A DNA stretch of 64,000 bases from Tridacna crocea (GCA_943736015.1 OX031060.1:3492001-3556000); one strand, 5' to 3'. Numbered from the stretch's first letter, positions 45,101 through 50,829 are shown. The notes: generated from the sequence alone by a model not told the origin. Program-made: numbers and translations.

Positions 45101-47401
45101 CCCAAGTGGTTAAAATTGATGCCACAAAGGTAAACTTTCACCTTGTTCTTTAACCCTTTACCAAACAGCAAAATTTCAGACTGGTCCGAATTGAAAGCAT
45201 TTGCAGACAACAAAATGTGATTAAAGAATTTAGATTTGTTTAAAGGGAAGAAAACATTGTGGTAAAGGAGATTACCAGCATTTTCTCCTTGTAACACAAT
45301 GTTTTCAAAGGCTTTCTTTCTGAGGGTCATCAACCCATTACCACACAATCCCTACTTTTGACGACCCTGAGAAAGAAGCCTTTAGAAAACATTGTGGGAA
45401 AAGGAGAAAATGCTGGTAACCAGCCTTTTCTCCTTTTCCCACAATGTTTTCTACCCTTCACAAAACAAATTTCTAATTTTCAGTCACTTTTATTTTGTCG
45501 TCTGCATTCATTTTCGATTTAGACAGGTCTAAAATATTGTCGTTTGGTAATGACTTAAAAGTCAGGATTGTGTGGTAAAGAGTTAACTCTTTGCCACACA
45601 ACCGTTACTTTTCACAACCCTGAGAAAGAACCCTTTGGAAAACCTTGTGGGAAAAGGAGAAATTGCTGGTAACCAGCATTTTCTCCATGTAACACAATGT
45701 TTTCTACCCATCCCAAACTAAATTTCAATTTTTCAGTGATGCATTTGTTGTCTGCAAATTCTTTCATTTTGGACCAGTCTATAATTTATTGTTTGGTAAA
45801 GGGTTAACCCATTACCACTCAATCCCTACTTTTGACGCCCCTGAGAAAGAAGCCTTTTGAAAACACTGTGGGAAAAGGAGAAAATGCTGGTAACCAGCAT
45901 TTTCTCCTTTTCCCACAGTGTTTTCTACTCTTCCCAGAACAAATTTCAATTTTTCAGTCACCTTTATTTTGTCGTCTGCAAATGCTTTTAATTTGGACCA
46001 GCCTAAAATTTCCTTGTGTGGTAAAGAGTTAACTCACCAAGATGAAGTTCAGAAAGAGCTAAAATAGGATGAATGCAAGACTTTCCCTTCTGTGCTTTCG
46101 ATTTACAGAAACATAAAATTTTGTCGTTTGGTGATGAGTTAAATATGTCATGTTGAATAATTCACACCTTAAATACATCTAAATAATAAACATGTCAACA
46201 CATCTAAATTAGATGAACTAACAATTGTTTTCACAGAAATGAGAAAGTTTTTTTCCGTCTCCTGCAAATGCAGATGGAATAATTCCGCATTCACCATACA
46301 ATCAATCAATGAATAGAGGTTAACTCTTTACCAAACGACAATTTTAGACTGGTCCGAATTGAAAACATTTGCAGACAACAAAATAAATGTGACCAAAGAA
46401 TTGAATTTTGTTTTGGGAAGGGAAGAAAACATTGCGAGAAAAGGAGAAAATGCTGGTAACCAGCATTTTTTCCTTTTCCAACAATGATTTCAAAAGGCTT
46501 TCACAGGGATGTTAAAATTCGGAATTGTTTGGTAAAGGGTTAAGATCAGGCTAGACAAGCATGCTCTTTGATTATGAATCTACAGTGTCTGGTTTTCTGG
46601 ATACTTAAGAGTTTTAGACCAAAAGAGACCTTGATACAGCAGGGGTTTTTTTTGCGTTACTTCATAGGTGCAAATTTCTTACCATATCACAAATATTTAG
46701 ACATGTCCAAATTAAAAGCATTTGGTTCGTTCAAACTTGTAGCCCCCTGGGGTGGGAACAGTTTTTACCCCAGGGGCATAATATGAACAAACTTGGAAGA
46801 GGTCTATTAGGAGATGCTACATACCAAATATCAAAGCTTTATACCTTCTAGTTTCAGAGAATTTTAAAGATTTTGCTATTTTTTTCTTTTGGTTGCTTGT
46901 GGGCACTCTAGAGGCTGCATTTATGGCTCAATTAACTTGAAAACTGTTCAGAATGTTTGATTTGATCAATTTTTGAGTGAGGAGTTCTAAATTGGGTCAC
47001 CTATGGTGGTAAAGTAGGTCACTATGCCAACTTTCGGTCCATGTGGGCCCATTAGAGGCCTTATTTTAAGCTTTGTAATTGATCAGAATTGAGTTATACA
47101 TGTAGAGTGAAATTTTGCCTACTGATTCAGGTGAGAGATCCAGGGCCATCATGGCTCTCATTTACCCTTCCTAGAGCAAATTTCAATTTTTAAGTTGCAA
47201 TAATTTTATCATCTGCTTTTGCCTTCAATTTGGACCAGCCTAAAATGTTTGCGTTTCGTAAAGAGTTAAAGGGGAGACATGTTTTTTGTGTTACAGAAAC
47301 AGAAGAATGAAGAGCTAGCCCGGATAATGGGAGAATTAAATGTTCAGGACAGTGGTACAGGGGGTGGGGATGACCTGTTAGACCTGATGGATAGTGCGTA
47401 G
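18077..47401 (+). CDS. OSCP1: OSCP1 (organic solute carrier partner 1), 10 exons
   Basis: Coding exons: 18077-18188, 20646-20800, 26831-26998, 29877-29957, 32107-32210, 33265-33393, 42746-42815, 43379-43506, 45051-45129 and 47297-47401. They join in frame to 376 residues ending MDSA and TAG; vertebrate OSCP1 is about 380. The protein matches OSCP1 from the N-terminal MSLKTLPLLFINLGGEMVYI to the C-terminal ELARIMGEL...DDLLDLMD. OSCP1 is a widely conserved soluble protein first described as raising organic-solute transport in cells, and it is often linked to ciliated tissue; the biochemical activity is unsettled. About 10 residues present in vertebrates between KARK and VLNDI are missing from the exons I can find. 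Introns total about 28 kb, mostly repeats. Confidence 0.95.
18477..18850 (-). mobile_element. Two degraded TTAA MITEs in OSCP1 intron 1
   Basis: 18477-18690 has a decayed core; 18683-18850 stops in mid-palindrome (GAGAAAATGCTGGTCG) and jumps to the right tip. Confidence 0.6.
18980..19105 (+). mobile_element. 5'-truncated copy of the 37.6-kb SINE
   Basis: GTCAGTGGCTTTGGAGAGAA and the following GTGAGAAAGCCAG match the body of the SINE at 37577-37815; the tRNA head is absent. Confidence 0.5.
19128..19370. mobile_element. MITE with GTGCAGGCTGATC hairpins
   Basis: Terminal inverted repeats GGGGCATTCAGACATTTGCG / ATGCAAATGTCCGAATGATCC. Inside are hairpins such as GCCTGCGCGGAGTGCGCAGGC and a TTTCCGTTTTTAT spacer. 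Relatives lie at 24828-25010, 12580-12660, 48890-48930 and 53725-53775. Confidence 0.6.
19680..19753 (+). other. tRNA-shaped sequence inside left LTR
   Basis: It is 74 nt and folds as a cloverleaf: acceptor GGTTCG/CGAGCC, D stem GCTC/GAGT, anticodon stem CAGGA/TCCTG with loop ATGGTAT (GGT, Thr), T loop TTCGAAT. A box TAGCTCAGTTGG and B box GATTCGAATCC are present, and a T5 run (Pol III stop) follows at about 19761. GGT anticodons are not normal in eukaryotic nuclear tRNAs, so it is not annotated as a working tRNA gene. Confidence 0.6.
19954..20027 (+). other. tRNA-shaped sequence inside right LTR
   Basis: Second 74-nt copy. The T stem is perfect here (CTGGG/CCCAG) and the B box is consensus GGTTCGAATCC. 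Loop ACGGTAT has C in place of the invariant U33. A T5 run follows. Confidence 0.6.
20166..20611 (+). mobile_element. Two TTAA MITEs in tandem before OSCP1 exon 2
   Basis: 20166-20385 and 20385-20611 share a TTAA; both cores are nearly perfect. The second ends 35 bp before the exon 2 acceptor. Confidence 0.82.
20646..20800 (+). CDS. OSCP1: OSCP1 exon 2
   Basis: Acceptor ttgcag, donor AAG/GTATGA. With the G from exon 1 it encodes VLHDIVSTMFHKRFVEELFK PQPLYSKKALRTVFDRLAHA then SIMRLNAASMDK. The direct join to exon 1 is in frame. Confidence 0.94.
20870..21275. mobile_element. Two degraded TTAA MITEs after OSCP1 exon 2
   Basis: 20870-21055 retains a core with GGTTACC; 21054-21275 has lost most of the core (GAGAAAATGTTGGTAAAGG). 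Confidence 0.6.
21432..21695 (-). mobile_element. SINE, same family, minus orientation
   Basis: Tail complement CACACCTATCCATGTTGTCC at the left; head with GGTTTGATCCCAGAG on the minus strand at the right. Confidence 0.5.
21870..22172 (-). mobile_element. tRNA-derived SINE with conserved core
   Basis: Read on the minus strand it starts GGCCGATTAGCTCAGTAGG (A box) and has B box GGTTCGAGTCC. A core follows with GACGTTAAACCCAGGTCCCG and CGGTGCTATACACCGAGCAC, and the element ends AT-rich (AATAAATAAACG). The head resembles a tRNA with an enlarged variable region. Related cores are widespread in molluscs (recalled, not searched). Confidence 0.6.
22205..22437 (+). mobile_element. TTAA MITE
   Basis: Intact core GGTAACC, right tip TTTGGCAAAGGGTTAA. 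Confidence 0.85.
22508..23346. mobile_element. Chain of four TTAA MITEs
   Basis: 22508-22736 (-), 22732-22946 (-, core mostly lost), 22943-23130 (+) and 23131-23346 (-) follow without unrelated sequence between them. Confidence 0.75.
23695..24102 (-). mobile_element. Two TTAA MITEs
   Basis: 23695-23860 has lost the right half of its hairpin (GGAGAAAATG joined to CTTTCTC); 23882-24102 is complete. Confidence 0.75.
24243..24462 (+). mobile_element. SINE family with AACATGGATAGGTG tail
   Basis: B-box-like GGTTTGAATCC at about 24301, then CTCACTACTGATCATGTGAT and a tail AACATGGATAGGTG ... GATATAAATGAAATAA. The same body and tail recur at 32895, 43790, 21432, 12690 and 7045. Confidence 0.55.
24475..24702 (+). 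mobile_element. TTAA MITE, well preserved
   Basis: Perfect core AAAACATTGTGGG ... CCCACAATGTTTT around GCTGGTAACCAGC; tips TTAACCCATTACCACACAAT / TTTGGTAATGAGTTAA. Confidence 0.9.
24828..25010. mobile_element. Second copy of the 19.1-kb MITE
   Basis: AAAGAGGCACTCAGACGTTT, GATCAGCCTGAGCAGTCCGC and ACAACACTTTCCGTTTTTAT match in order; the right-end inverted repeat is degraded. Confidence 0.55.
25091..25398 (+). mobile_element. TTAA MITE plus fragment
   Basis: 25091-25295 carries the paired core change GTAGGAAAAGG/CCTTTTCCTAC. The fragment 25295-25398 is broken by the inverted-repeat element. Confidence 0.75.
25399..25867. mobile_element. Inverted-repeat element with a MITE inside it
   Basis: Left terminal repeat (about 50 bp) from CGGTCTGACAAATCACC and right terminal repeat ending GATTCGTCGGACTA, with AAATACCACTGAAACACCCC mirrored imperfectly. 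Flanks ACTGTTTG and ATTGTTTG look like an 8-bp duplication with one change. A TTAA MITE (about 25485-25700) lies inside, and the outer flank is itself MITE sequence. Confidence 0.55.
25485..25700 (-). mobile_element. TTAA MITE inside the inverted-repeat element
   Basis: Core GGTTACC with GAAAATATTGCGG/CCACAATATTTTC; left tip degraded. Confidence 0.7.
25888..26115 (-). mobile_element. TTAA MITE
   Basis: Left tip TAACTCTTCACCAAACAAC, right tip TCGGTAAAGAGTTAA; core arms weakened. A very degraded copy may lie at 26320-26475. Confidence 0.75.
26574..26805 (+). mobile_element. TTAA MITE upstream of OSCP1 exon 3
   Basis: Core GGTAACC; ends about 25 bp before the acceptor. Confidence 0.82.
26831..26998 (+). 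CDS. OSCP1: OSCP1 exon 3
   Basis: Acceptor tttcag, donor GAG/GTACAG, 56 codons, phase 0. It encodes LYDLMTMAFKYQVSLALQPR DILLITLNHMDAIRKFVEGQ and on to YKLLIE. MITEs in opposite orientation lie about 25 bp upstream and 50 bp downstream. Confidence 0.95.
27049..27275 (-). mobile_element. TTAA MITE downstream of OSCP1 exon 3
   Basis: Core GGTTACC, right half slightly shortened (CCCTTTCCCATATTTT). It starts 50 bp after the donor. Confidence 0.82.
27852..28292. mobile_element. Two TTAA MITEs, opposite orientation, shared TTAA
   Basis: 27852-28071 (+) and 28069-28292 (-) meet at GGTAAAGGGTTAACTCTTTA. Confidence 0.8.
28603..29346. mobile_element. Three TTAA MITEs
   Basis: 28603-28815 and 28814-29028 share a TTAA and have decayed cores. 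29119-29346 (-) is better preserved, with GGTCACC at the centre. A core-only relic lies at 28450-28600. Confidence 0.7.
29390..29796. mobile_element. Two TTAA MITEs before OSCP1 exon 4
   Basis: 29390-29578 lost the right half of its hairpin; 29577-29796 (-) is complete. The second ends 81 bp before exon 4. Confidence 0.75.
29877..29957 (+). CDS. OSCP1: OSCP1 exon 4
   Basis: Acceptor tttcag, donor CGG/GTAAGC, 27 codons. It encodes SYGPMSSGGFHLVRQTLLSF FQDMHIR (vertebrate ...LIRQTLLIFFQDLHIR). Confidence 0.94.
30577..30952. mobile_element. Two overlapping TTAA MITEs
   Basis: 30577-30795 (-) has a shortened core with paired GTAGG/CCTAC; 30790-30952 (+) has lost half its hairpin. Confidence 0.7.
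31245..31686 (-). mobile_element. Two TTAA MITEs in tandem
   Basis: 31245-31441 has a deleted core; 31440-31686 has the core GCTTGTTACAAGC, a paired variant of GCTCG, and the long T run. Confidence 0.75.
31529..31554 (+). repeat. Poly-T tract inside a MITE
   Basis: About 25 T residues within the left arm of the MITE at 31440-31686, at the position of a shorter T run in other copies. Confidence 0.8.
31971..32063 (+). mobile_element. Left half of a TTAA MITE before OSCP1 exon 5
   Basis: Breaks off at GAGAACATGCTGGTAGC. A right-arm fragment at 32265-32341 (CATGCTTTCAATTTGGACCA) lies beyond the exon. Confidence 0.65.
32107..32210 (+). CDS. OSCP1: OSCP1 exon 5
   Basis: Acceptor tttcag/GTGTCC, donor ATC AA/GTATGT, phase 2 out. 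It encodes VSIFLKDKVQTQNGRFVLQT GGTLPWGTQIPGTI, matching vertebrate MFLKDKVQNNNGRFVLPVSG. Truncated MITE fragments lie on both sides. Confidence 0.94.
32426..32653 (+). mobile_element. TTAA MITE
   Basis: Tips ATTAACCTATTATCTAACAA / TTTGGTAATGGATTAA; core GGTAACC. Confidence 0.82.
32699..32899. mobile_element. Second palindromic MITE family (MITE-B)
   Basis: Ends GGGTCTATATTCACCAACCA and TGGTTGGTGAATACGGACCC; the centre AAACCATTTGGTTTAGCC lies between TTCTGATTGGCT/GCCATTCAGAA arms. Nearly the whole 200 bp is one inverted repeat. Confidence 0.7.
32895..33170 (+). mobile_element. SINE, same family as 24.2 kb
   Basis: Head GGTAGTTCAGCTGGTAGCAC, body CTCACTGCTGACCATTG, tail AGGAAAGCATTGATAGATGC then ATTATAACTGAAATAATGTT. 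It lies directly after a palindromic MITE. Confidence 0.5.
33265..33393 (+). CDS. OSCP1: OSCP1 exon 6
   Basis: Acceptor actag, donor AAT AT/GTAAGT, phase 2. It encodes YDGKGNETQTNNFPSGGSYT then VPSKQGSTDMKSERVTKLGT N, including the conserved R-V-x-K-L-G-T-N-M-Y segment across the next junction. Confidence 0.92.
33415..33628 (-). mobile_element. TTAA MITE after OSCP1 exon 6
   Basis: Core GCTGGGTTACCAGAATTTTC; starts 21 bp after the donor. Confidence 0.8.
33838..33912. repeat. Hairpin repeat AGATCAGACTGxACA / CAGTCTGATCTTGATCTACA
   Basis: A roughly 55-bp hairpin with a TTCTGTGTAG loop, seen also at about 500-535, 13850-13910, 14610-14640, 27650-27730, 30965-31055, 50490-50545, 52140-52225 and 63745-63805 with varying integrity. 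Confidence 0.6.
34080..34307 (-). mobile_element. TTAA MITE
   Basis: Tips TTAACTCATTACCATATGAT / GTGTGGTAAAGGGTTAA, core GGTTACC. Confidence 0.82.
34341..34665. mobile_element. TTAA MITE nested inside another TTAA MITE
   Basis: The inner copy 34373-34591 (-) is flanked by TTAA (34369-34372) and TTGA (34592-34595). The outer left arm TTTACCCTTTACCATGCAAT and the outer continuation TGACCCGTAAGAAGAAACC join to the family sequence when the inner copy and one TTAA are removed. Confidence 0.85.
34870..35310 (-). mobile_element. TTAA MITE interrupted by MITE-B
   Basis: Left part to 34998, right part from 35228 (GGTTACCTGCATTTTCTCC) to GTTTGGTAAAGAGTT. Confidence 0.7.
34999..35227. mobile_element. 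MITE-B copy inserted in a TTAA MITE
   Basis: GCCTGTATTCACCAACCATT at the left, AATGGTTGGTGAGTACAAGC at the right, palindromic centre. The left flank ends GGGAGGGAATACAG and the right flank starts GGTTACCTGCATTTTCTCC, the two halves of a TTAA-MITE core. Confidence 0.65.
35683..35899 (+). mobile_element. TTAA MITE
   Basis: Right half of the outer palindrome lost after CTCCTTTTCTCC; tips present. Confidence 0.75.
36071..37486 (-). mobile_element. Pearl-like element, second copy, opposite orientation
   Basis: Starts ATACGCCCGTCGTAGACGGG with a (CGGG)n tract at 36108-36160, then about 8 units of the 155-bp repeat. It ends GACGGGCGTATCTTGCGACA ATTTGCCGCTCTTGTTC, the reverse complement of the left end of the copy at 808. 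It lies in OSCP1 intron 6. Confidence 0.7.
37577..37815 (+). mobile_element. tRNA-derived SINE
   Basis: A head of about 75 bp, GGCTGGATAGCTCAGTGGTC ... GGTTCAATACC, carries A and B boxes. A body follows with GTGTCAGTACTGGTGTAAGAAAGCC. A headless relative of the body lies at 18980-19100 (GTCAGTGCTGGTGTGAGAAAGCC). Confidence 0.6.
37815..38040 (-). mobile_element. TTAA MITE after the SINE
   Basis: Core GGTTACC, nearly perfect; it begins where the SINE at 37577 ends. Confidence 0.85.
38050..40210. other. Long stretch of OSCP1 intron 6 without a gene
   Basis: AT-rich, with no exon of OSCP1 and no full MITE. A decayed MITE relic lies near 39095-39150, and GGACAAAAGCCC motifs plus the 17-bp tandem repeat at its end. 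Confidence 0.6.
40015..40091 (-). repeat. Short tandem repeat GTGGGCTTTTGTCCx (5 units)
   Basis: Five 17-18 bp units. The complement GGACAAAAGCCC also appears singly at 39790-39835 and 31790-31880, so it seems to belong to a dispersed repeat. Confidence 0.7.
40219..40745 (-). mobile_element. Two TTAA MITEs, same orientation
   Basis: 40219-40446 has a perfect core; 40527-40745 has lost its left tip. Confidence 0.82.
41361..41537. mobile_element. Short symmetric TTAA MITE
   Basis: Like 14737-14912, the short arm is present on both sides; end to end palindrome of about 177 bp. A core relic lies at 41675-41720. Confidence 0.8.
41877..42105 (+). mobile_element. TTAA MITE
   Basis: Well preserved; outer core ATAGTGGG/CCCACCATG mismatched. 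Confidence 0.88.
42350..42565 (-). mobile_element. TTAA MITE
   Basis: Core GATGGTTACCAGCATTTTCC; right tip lost after AATCGGGATTAAC. Confidence 0.75.
42746..42815 (+). CDS. OSCP1: OSCP1 exon 7
   Basis: Acceptor tctag, donor ATT/GTAAGT. It completes Met and encodes YSVARPVETQAISKPKTTTV SDI (vertebrate YSVNQPVETHVSGS). The preceding intron is 9.35 kb, the longest in the gene. Confidence 0.9.
42884..43015 (+). mobile_element. 3'-truncated TTAA MITE after OSCP1 exon 7
   Basis: Stops at CCCACAATGT followed by an A run. Confidence 0.7.
43128..43371. mobile_element. MITE-B copy next to OSCP1 exon 8
   Basis: GGGTTCATATTCACCAACCA to TTTGGTGAATATGGACCC, centre AAACCAAATGGTTTAGC. It ends about 8 bp before the exon 8 acceptor, so it may supply part of the branch-point region. 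Confidence 0.65.
43379..43506 (+). CDS. OSCP1: OSCP1 exon 8
   Basis: Acceptor ttacag, donor GAA GA/GTAAGT. It encodes ESQPPDPLAKAQLDLLSHLI GNTTTTQKTGFRLNLFNTDK EE; GFRLNLF is fully conserved in OSCP1. A palindromic MITE ends about 8 bp upstream of the acceptor. Confidence 0.93.
43546..43768 (+). mobile_element. TTAA MITE after OSCP1 exon 8
   Basis: Perfect core; right tip TTTGGCAGAGTTAG degraded. It starts 40 bp after the donor. Confidence 0.85.
43790..44010 (+). mobile_element. SINE, same family, head degraded
   Basis: Body TCTATCAGGGCTGATCATTG and tail AGGAAAGCATGGATGAGTGT ... TATAGCTGAAATTATG. Confidence 0.45.
44015..44195 (-). mobile_element. TTAA MITE, left tip lost
   Basis: Joins the SINE tail directly; core TTGATAACCAGCATTTTC. 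Confidence 0.65.
44524..44760 (+). mobile_element. TTAA MITE with small arm duplication
   Basis: CTCGATCCCTA is tandemly doubled in the left arm; core perfect. Confidence 0.85.
44886..44995 (-). mobile_element. 3'-truncated TTAA MITE before OSCP1 exon 9
   Basis: Ends inside the palindrome at GTAGAAAACATTATG. Confidence 0.7.
45051..45129 (+). CDS. OSCP1: OSCP1 exon 9
   Basis: Acceptor tttcag, donor AAG/GTAAAC. It encodes EQAAVLYQPTVTESAPESQV VKIDATK (vertebrate EQAALTRPEELSYEVINIQAT). Confidence 0.9.
45151..46032. mobile_element. Chain of four TTAA MITEs, one nested
   Basis: The outer copy 45151-45333 plus 45555-45587 (-) is split by an inner copy 45334-45554 (+). Then come 45584-45807 (+) and 45805-46032 (+), each sharing a TTAA. 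The last copy has paired CACTGT/ACAGTG in its core. Confidence 0.85.
46095..46544. mobile_element. MITE right-arm fragment and a complete TTAA MITE
   Basis: Fragment 46095-46142 (TAAAATTTTGTCGTTTGGTG); complete copy 46320-46544 (-). Confidence 0.75.
46726..47160 (+). repeat. Probable interspersed repeat with terminal hairpin
   Basis: It opens with the hairpin GCCCCCTGGGGTGGG / TACCCCAGGGGC and breaks a TTAA MITE (left arm 46677-46725; right arm 47162-47270). Only one copy is in the window. Confidence 0.45.
47162..47270 (+). mobile_element. TTAA MITE right arm before OSCP1 exon 10
   Basis: CCTTCCTAGAGCAAATTTCA to CGTAAAGAGTTAA, ending 26 bp before the exon. Confidence 0.75.
47297..47401 (+). 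CDS. OSCP1: OSCP1 exon 10 (C-terminus)
   Basis: Acceptor ttacag. It encodes KQKNEELARIMGELNVQDSG TGGGDDLLDLMDSA and TAG at 47399-47401. Both the ELARIMGE and DDLLxxMD signatures of OSCP1 are present. A MITE right arm ends 26 bp upstream. Confidence 0.94.
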   Translation, partial: KQKNEELARIMGELNVQDSGTGGGDDLLDLMDSA

Positions 47402-47597
47402 TACAAGGTCAGGGTCACCAGAATATCAAGGTGAAGGACATGGCTGCCATGGCGATAGATGTCTCATATACTTATTTGTCTCAAAGATTTTATATTCTTT
47501 ACATGGTTGTACAATGTGGTTATGTTGTGTAGAAGTTTCAACTTTACTTGAACTATTCAGATATACATGAGAAAAGATAAACATTGGAAAAGGGGCT

Positions 47598-47823
47598 TTG
47601 ACGCTATACCAAACAACAGAACTCAAAACTCGTCCAAATTCAAAGCATTTGCAGACGACAACTTGAATGTGGCCAAAATGATCATTTCATTTTTTTAAAG
47701 GATACAAAACAATGTGGAAAAAGGAGAAAATGCTGGTTACCAGCATTTTCTCCTTTTTCCACAATGTTTTCCAAAGGCATCCTCAAGGTTGTTAAAACTC
47801 AAGATCGTGTGCTAAAAAGTTAA
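47598..47823 (-). mobile_element. TTAA MITE downstream of OSCP1
   Basis: Core with paired GTGGAAAAAGG/CCTTTTTCCAC; right tip GTGTGCTAAAAAGTTAA. Confidence 0.82.
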
Positions 47824-47882
47824 TGGATCTTCATTTTACATGATACCACACAAATTGTCAGACAAAACACAGGATTGTTTAG

Positions 47883-48655
47883 TAAAGGGTTGACTGTCAC
47901 ACACACGAGGCTATGCTAGAAAAGGGTTGACCATCACGCACACGAGGCTATGCTGGTAAAGGGTTGACCGTCACGCACTCGAGGCTATGCTGGAAAAGGG
48001 TTGACCGTCACGCACACGAGGCTATGCTGGTAAAGGGTTGACCGTCACGCAAACGAGGCTATGCTGGAAAAGGGTTGACCGTCACGCACACGAGGCTATG
48101 CTGGTAAAGGGTTGACCGTCACGCACACGAGGCCATGCTGGAAAAGGGTTGACCGTCACGCACACGAGGCCATGCTGGAAAAGGGTTGACCGTCACGCAC
48201 ACGAGGCCATGCTGGTAAAGGGTTGACCGTCACGCACACGAGGCCATGCTGGAAAAGGGTTGACCGTCACACACACGAGGCCATGCTGGAAAAGGGTTGA
48301 CCGTCACACACACGAGGCCATGCTGGTAAAGGGTTGACCGTCACGCTCACGAGGCATTCTGGTAAAGGGTTGACCGTCACACACACGAGGCCATGCTGGT
48401 AAAGGGTTGACCGTCACGCTCACGAGGCCATGCTGGTAAAGGGTTGACCGTCACACACACGAGGCTATGCTAGTAAAGGGTAGACCGTCACACACACGAG
48501 GCTATGCTAGTAAAGGGTTGACCGTATCACTCGAGGCTATGCTAGTAAAGGGTTGCCCGTCACACACAACAGGCTATGCTAGTAAAGGGTTGACCGTCTC
48601 ACACGAGGCTATGCTAGTAAAGGGTTGCCCGTCACACACACCAGGCTATGCTATG
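47883..48655 (+). repeat. 37-bp minisatellite, about 21 units
   Basis: The unit AAAGGGTTGACCGTCACGCA CACGAGGCTATGCTGGT varies mainly at GCTAT/GCCAT, CACGCA/CACACA and TGGT/TGGA. It begins in the right tip of a TTAA MITE remnant (GGATTGTTTAGTAAAGGGTT). About 480 bp after the OSCP1 stop. Confidence 0.9.
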
Positions 48656-49049
48656 TGAAAAGAGGTTTTATTCATCCGCAAGAAGTATCTACAGAGCTTT
48701 AGATAAAGAGGGAGTGATGGTATTCTAAATCCATTATTTCTCTTCAAAACCCTATCTTGTGATACTCATTAGAATCGTCTCAATGAGACGATTCAAATGA
48801 GTACCCACAATATAGTGTTTGATGGAGATTAATAAATATTTTTTAATTTTGAATTCAAAATCACTCCCTTTATCTGGAGCTCTGTATCTACCTACGTCAG
48901 CCTGCGCAATCTCCGCATGCTGACCCTTGTCAAAAAGTTTTACTTTCAATACATGTAAATATCATGTGTCTCCAAGGACCGTTTTACCTCATAATTCAGC
49001 CAGTTATTAGATAACATGCTTTTTATGGATCCATATTTATGTTATGACT

Positions 49050-49699
49050 TAACCCTTTACCATGCAATCCCAATTTTATAGTGACCCTGAGAAAAAAGGC
49101 TTTTGAATACATTGTGAGAAAAGGAGAAAATGCTGGTACCCAGCATTTTCTCCTTTTCTCACAATGTTTTATACTGTTCTAAAGTCAAGTTTCAATTTTT
49201 GAGTAGCATTTATTTTGTCGTCTTCAAATGGTTTCAGTTTGGACCAGTCTAAAATATTGTCGTTTGTTAAAGAGTTAACTCTTTACCACACAATGCAGAC
49301 TTTTGACGACCCTGAAAAAGAATCCTTTTGAAAACATTGTGAGAAAAGAATGTTAACCAGCAATGTTTTCTACCTTTCCGAAACCAATTTTCAATTTTTC
49401 AGTTGCTTTTATTTTGTCAACTAAAATGCTTTGAATTGGACCAGTCCATACTTCATTGTTTCGTATAGAATTAACTCTTTACCAAATGCCAAATTTATAG
49501 ACTGTTCCAAATCAAAACCTTTTACAGACGACAAAATAAATGTGACTGAAAAGTTGAAATCTGCTATATGAAGGGTAGAAAACATTGCAGGAAAAGGAGA
49601 AAATGCTGGTTACCAGCATTTTCTCCTTTTCCCACAATGTTTTCAAAAGGCTTCTATCTCGGGGTCATCATAACTAGTAATTGTTTGCTATAGAGTTAA
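49050..49699. mobile_element. Chain of three TTAA MITEs
   Basis: 49050-49277 (+, paired GTGAGA/TCTCAC), 49274-49475 (+, core mostly deleted) and 49470-49699 (-). Confidence 0.82.
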
Positions 49700-49764
49700 T
49701 TGGTATTACATTGTGCATCTTAAAAAGATACACTGAATTCCTTTAGTCAGAGCATATCTTATTA

Positions 49765-50090
49765 TAACCCCCACAACGAAGTAGACGGGGCTATACTGGA
49801 ATCACCAAGGCTGTCTGTCTATCTGTCTGTCAGTCCAAATTTGTCCGGGAAATACTCCAAATTTTTTCGGTACTGAACTAAAATTTACACATGGTATTCC
49901 TCTATATATGAGGTTGTGTATGTGCAGTTTTCATGACCCCGCTGTGATTTGTTGTGGAATTATCTCTCCTTGAACTTTTTTCAACCCTTACTTTTGTACT
50001 ACACCATTCTGCATTCTGTGACAAAGACCTGTGACAAGGAGCTGGTGTGGGGTATGATCACGCTTAGTGATACCTCTAGTAAAATTTGTA
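49765..50090 (+). repeat. Interspersed repeat starting TTATAACCCCCACAACGAAG
   Basis: A (CTGT)n-like stretch at 49810-49835 follows the opening, then CCAAATTTGTCCGGGAAATA, ending in TGACAAGGAGCTGGTGTGG. I recall similar ends from other molluscs; no second copy is in this window. Confidence 0.4.
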
Positions 50091-50225
50091 ACAGGAATGG
50101 ATTTATTTTTCTATAGATTTAAAGCTGTTAAATATTTGTGATATCAATGTTCTACCCGTCCATGTTGTTTTGCAATAAATATTGTGAGTCACATACTAAA
50201 GTCATGTTTCTTATTTTCCAGGTCC

Positions 50226-50452
50226 ATTCACTATTTACTCAATGATAGAATTTTAGACATGTCCAAATTAAAAGCATTAGTAGACTACAAATTAAATCTT
50301 GCACAAAAATAGTGCTGTCTACCACTAGTTATAAAAACATTGAGAGAAAAGGATAAAAATGCTTGTAACCTGCATTTTCTCCTTTTCCTAAAATGCTTGC
50401 AAAAACACTTTTTCTAGGAGTCAAAATTCAGGTTTGTTTGGTAAAGGGTTTA
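50226..50452 (-). mobile_element. TTAA MITE, diverged
   Basis: Core GCTTGTAACCTGCATTTTCTC; both tips recognisable but mutated. Confidence 0.7.
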
Positions 50453-50829
50453 AACTTTACAGCCCTGAAGCAGACTTTAGCTGCTTTTGCAGACAGTGTA
50501 GATCAAGATCTGACTCAATAAGAGTATCTTGGATCTACGCTGCCCAGATATTATATGAAATAAAGCCTTGAAATTGCTATATCTGAGTCTTTTGAACTGC
50601 CTGAAAATGTCCAGTTCATTCAATTTATAATGGCATAGCCAGTGTTATATCATACTAATATTAATTAATATATCAACATAAAAGAGCTAAATCCATGGAT
50701 AACAGGATTTTCTCAGTCAAGGGAATGAAAATTCTGCAGGAGGACTTCAGCCTTGACGGTGACTTGAAACGAGAATCCCTGATTTGTAGTCTAGTACAGC
50801 TCAAACTGAACTTTGGGGCTTAGCTTGTC

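Noticed and set aside
45832-46032. Many short open frames reading like NIVGKGENAGNQHFLLFPQC
   Set aside because: They are translations of the MITE hairpin in different copies and frames; the repeated peptide follows DNA repeat copies and has no gene structure.
47883-48655. CRISPR-like array
   Set aside because: Units are contiguous with no variable spacers, in an animal genome.
48467-48658. Repetitive frame with MLVKGCPSHT units
   Set aside because: Pure read-through of the 37-bp minisatellite.
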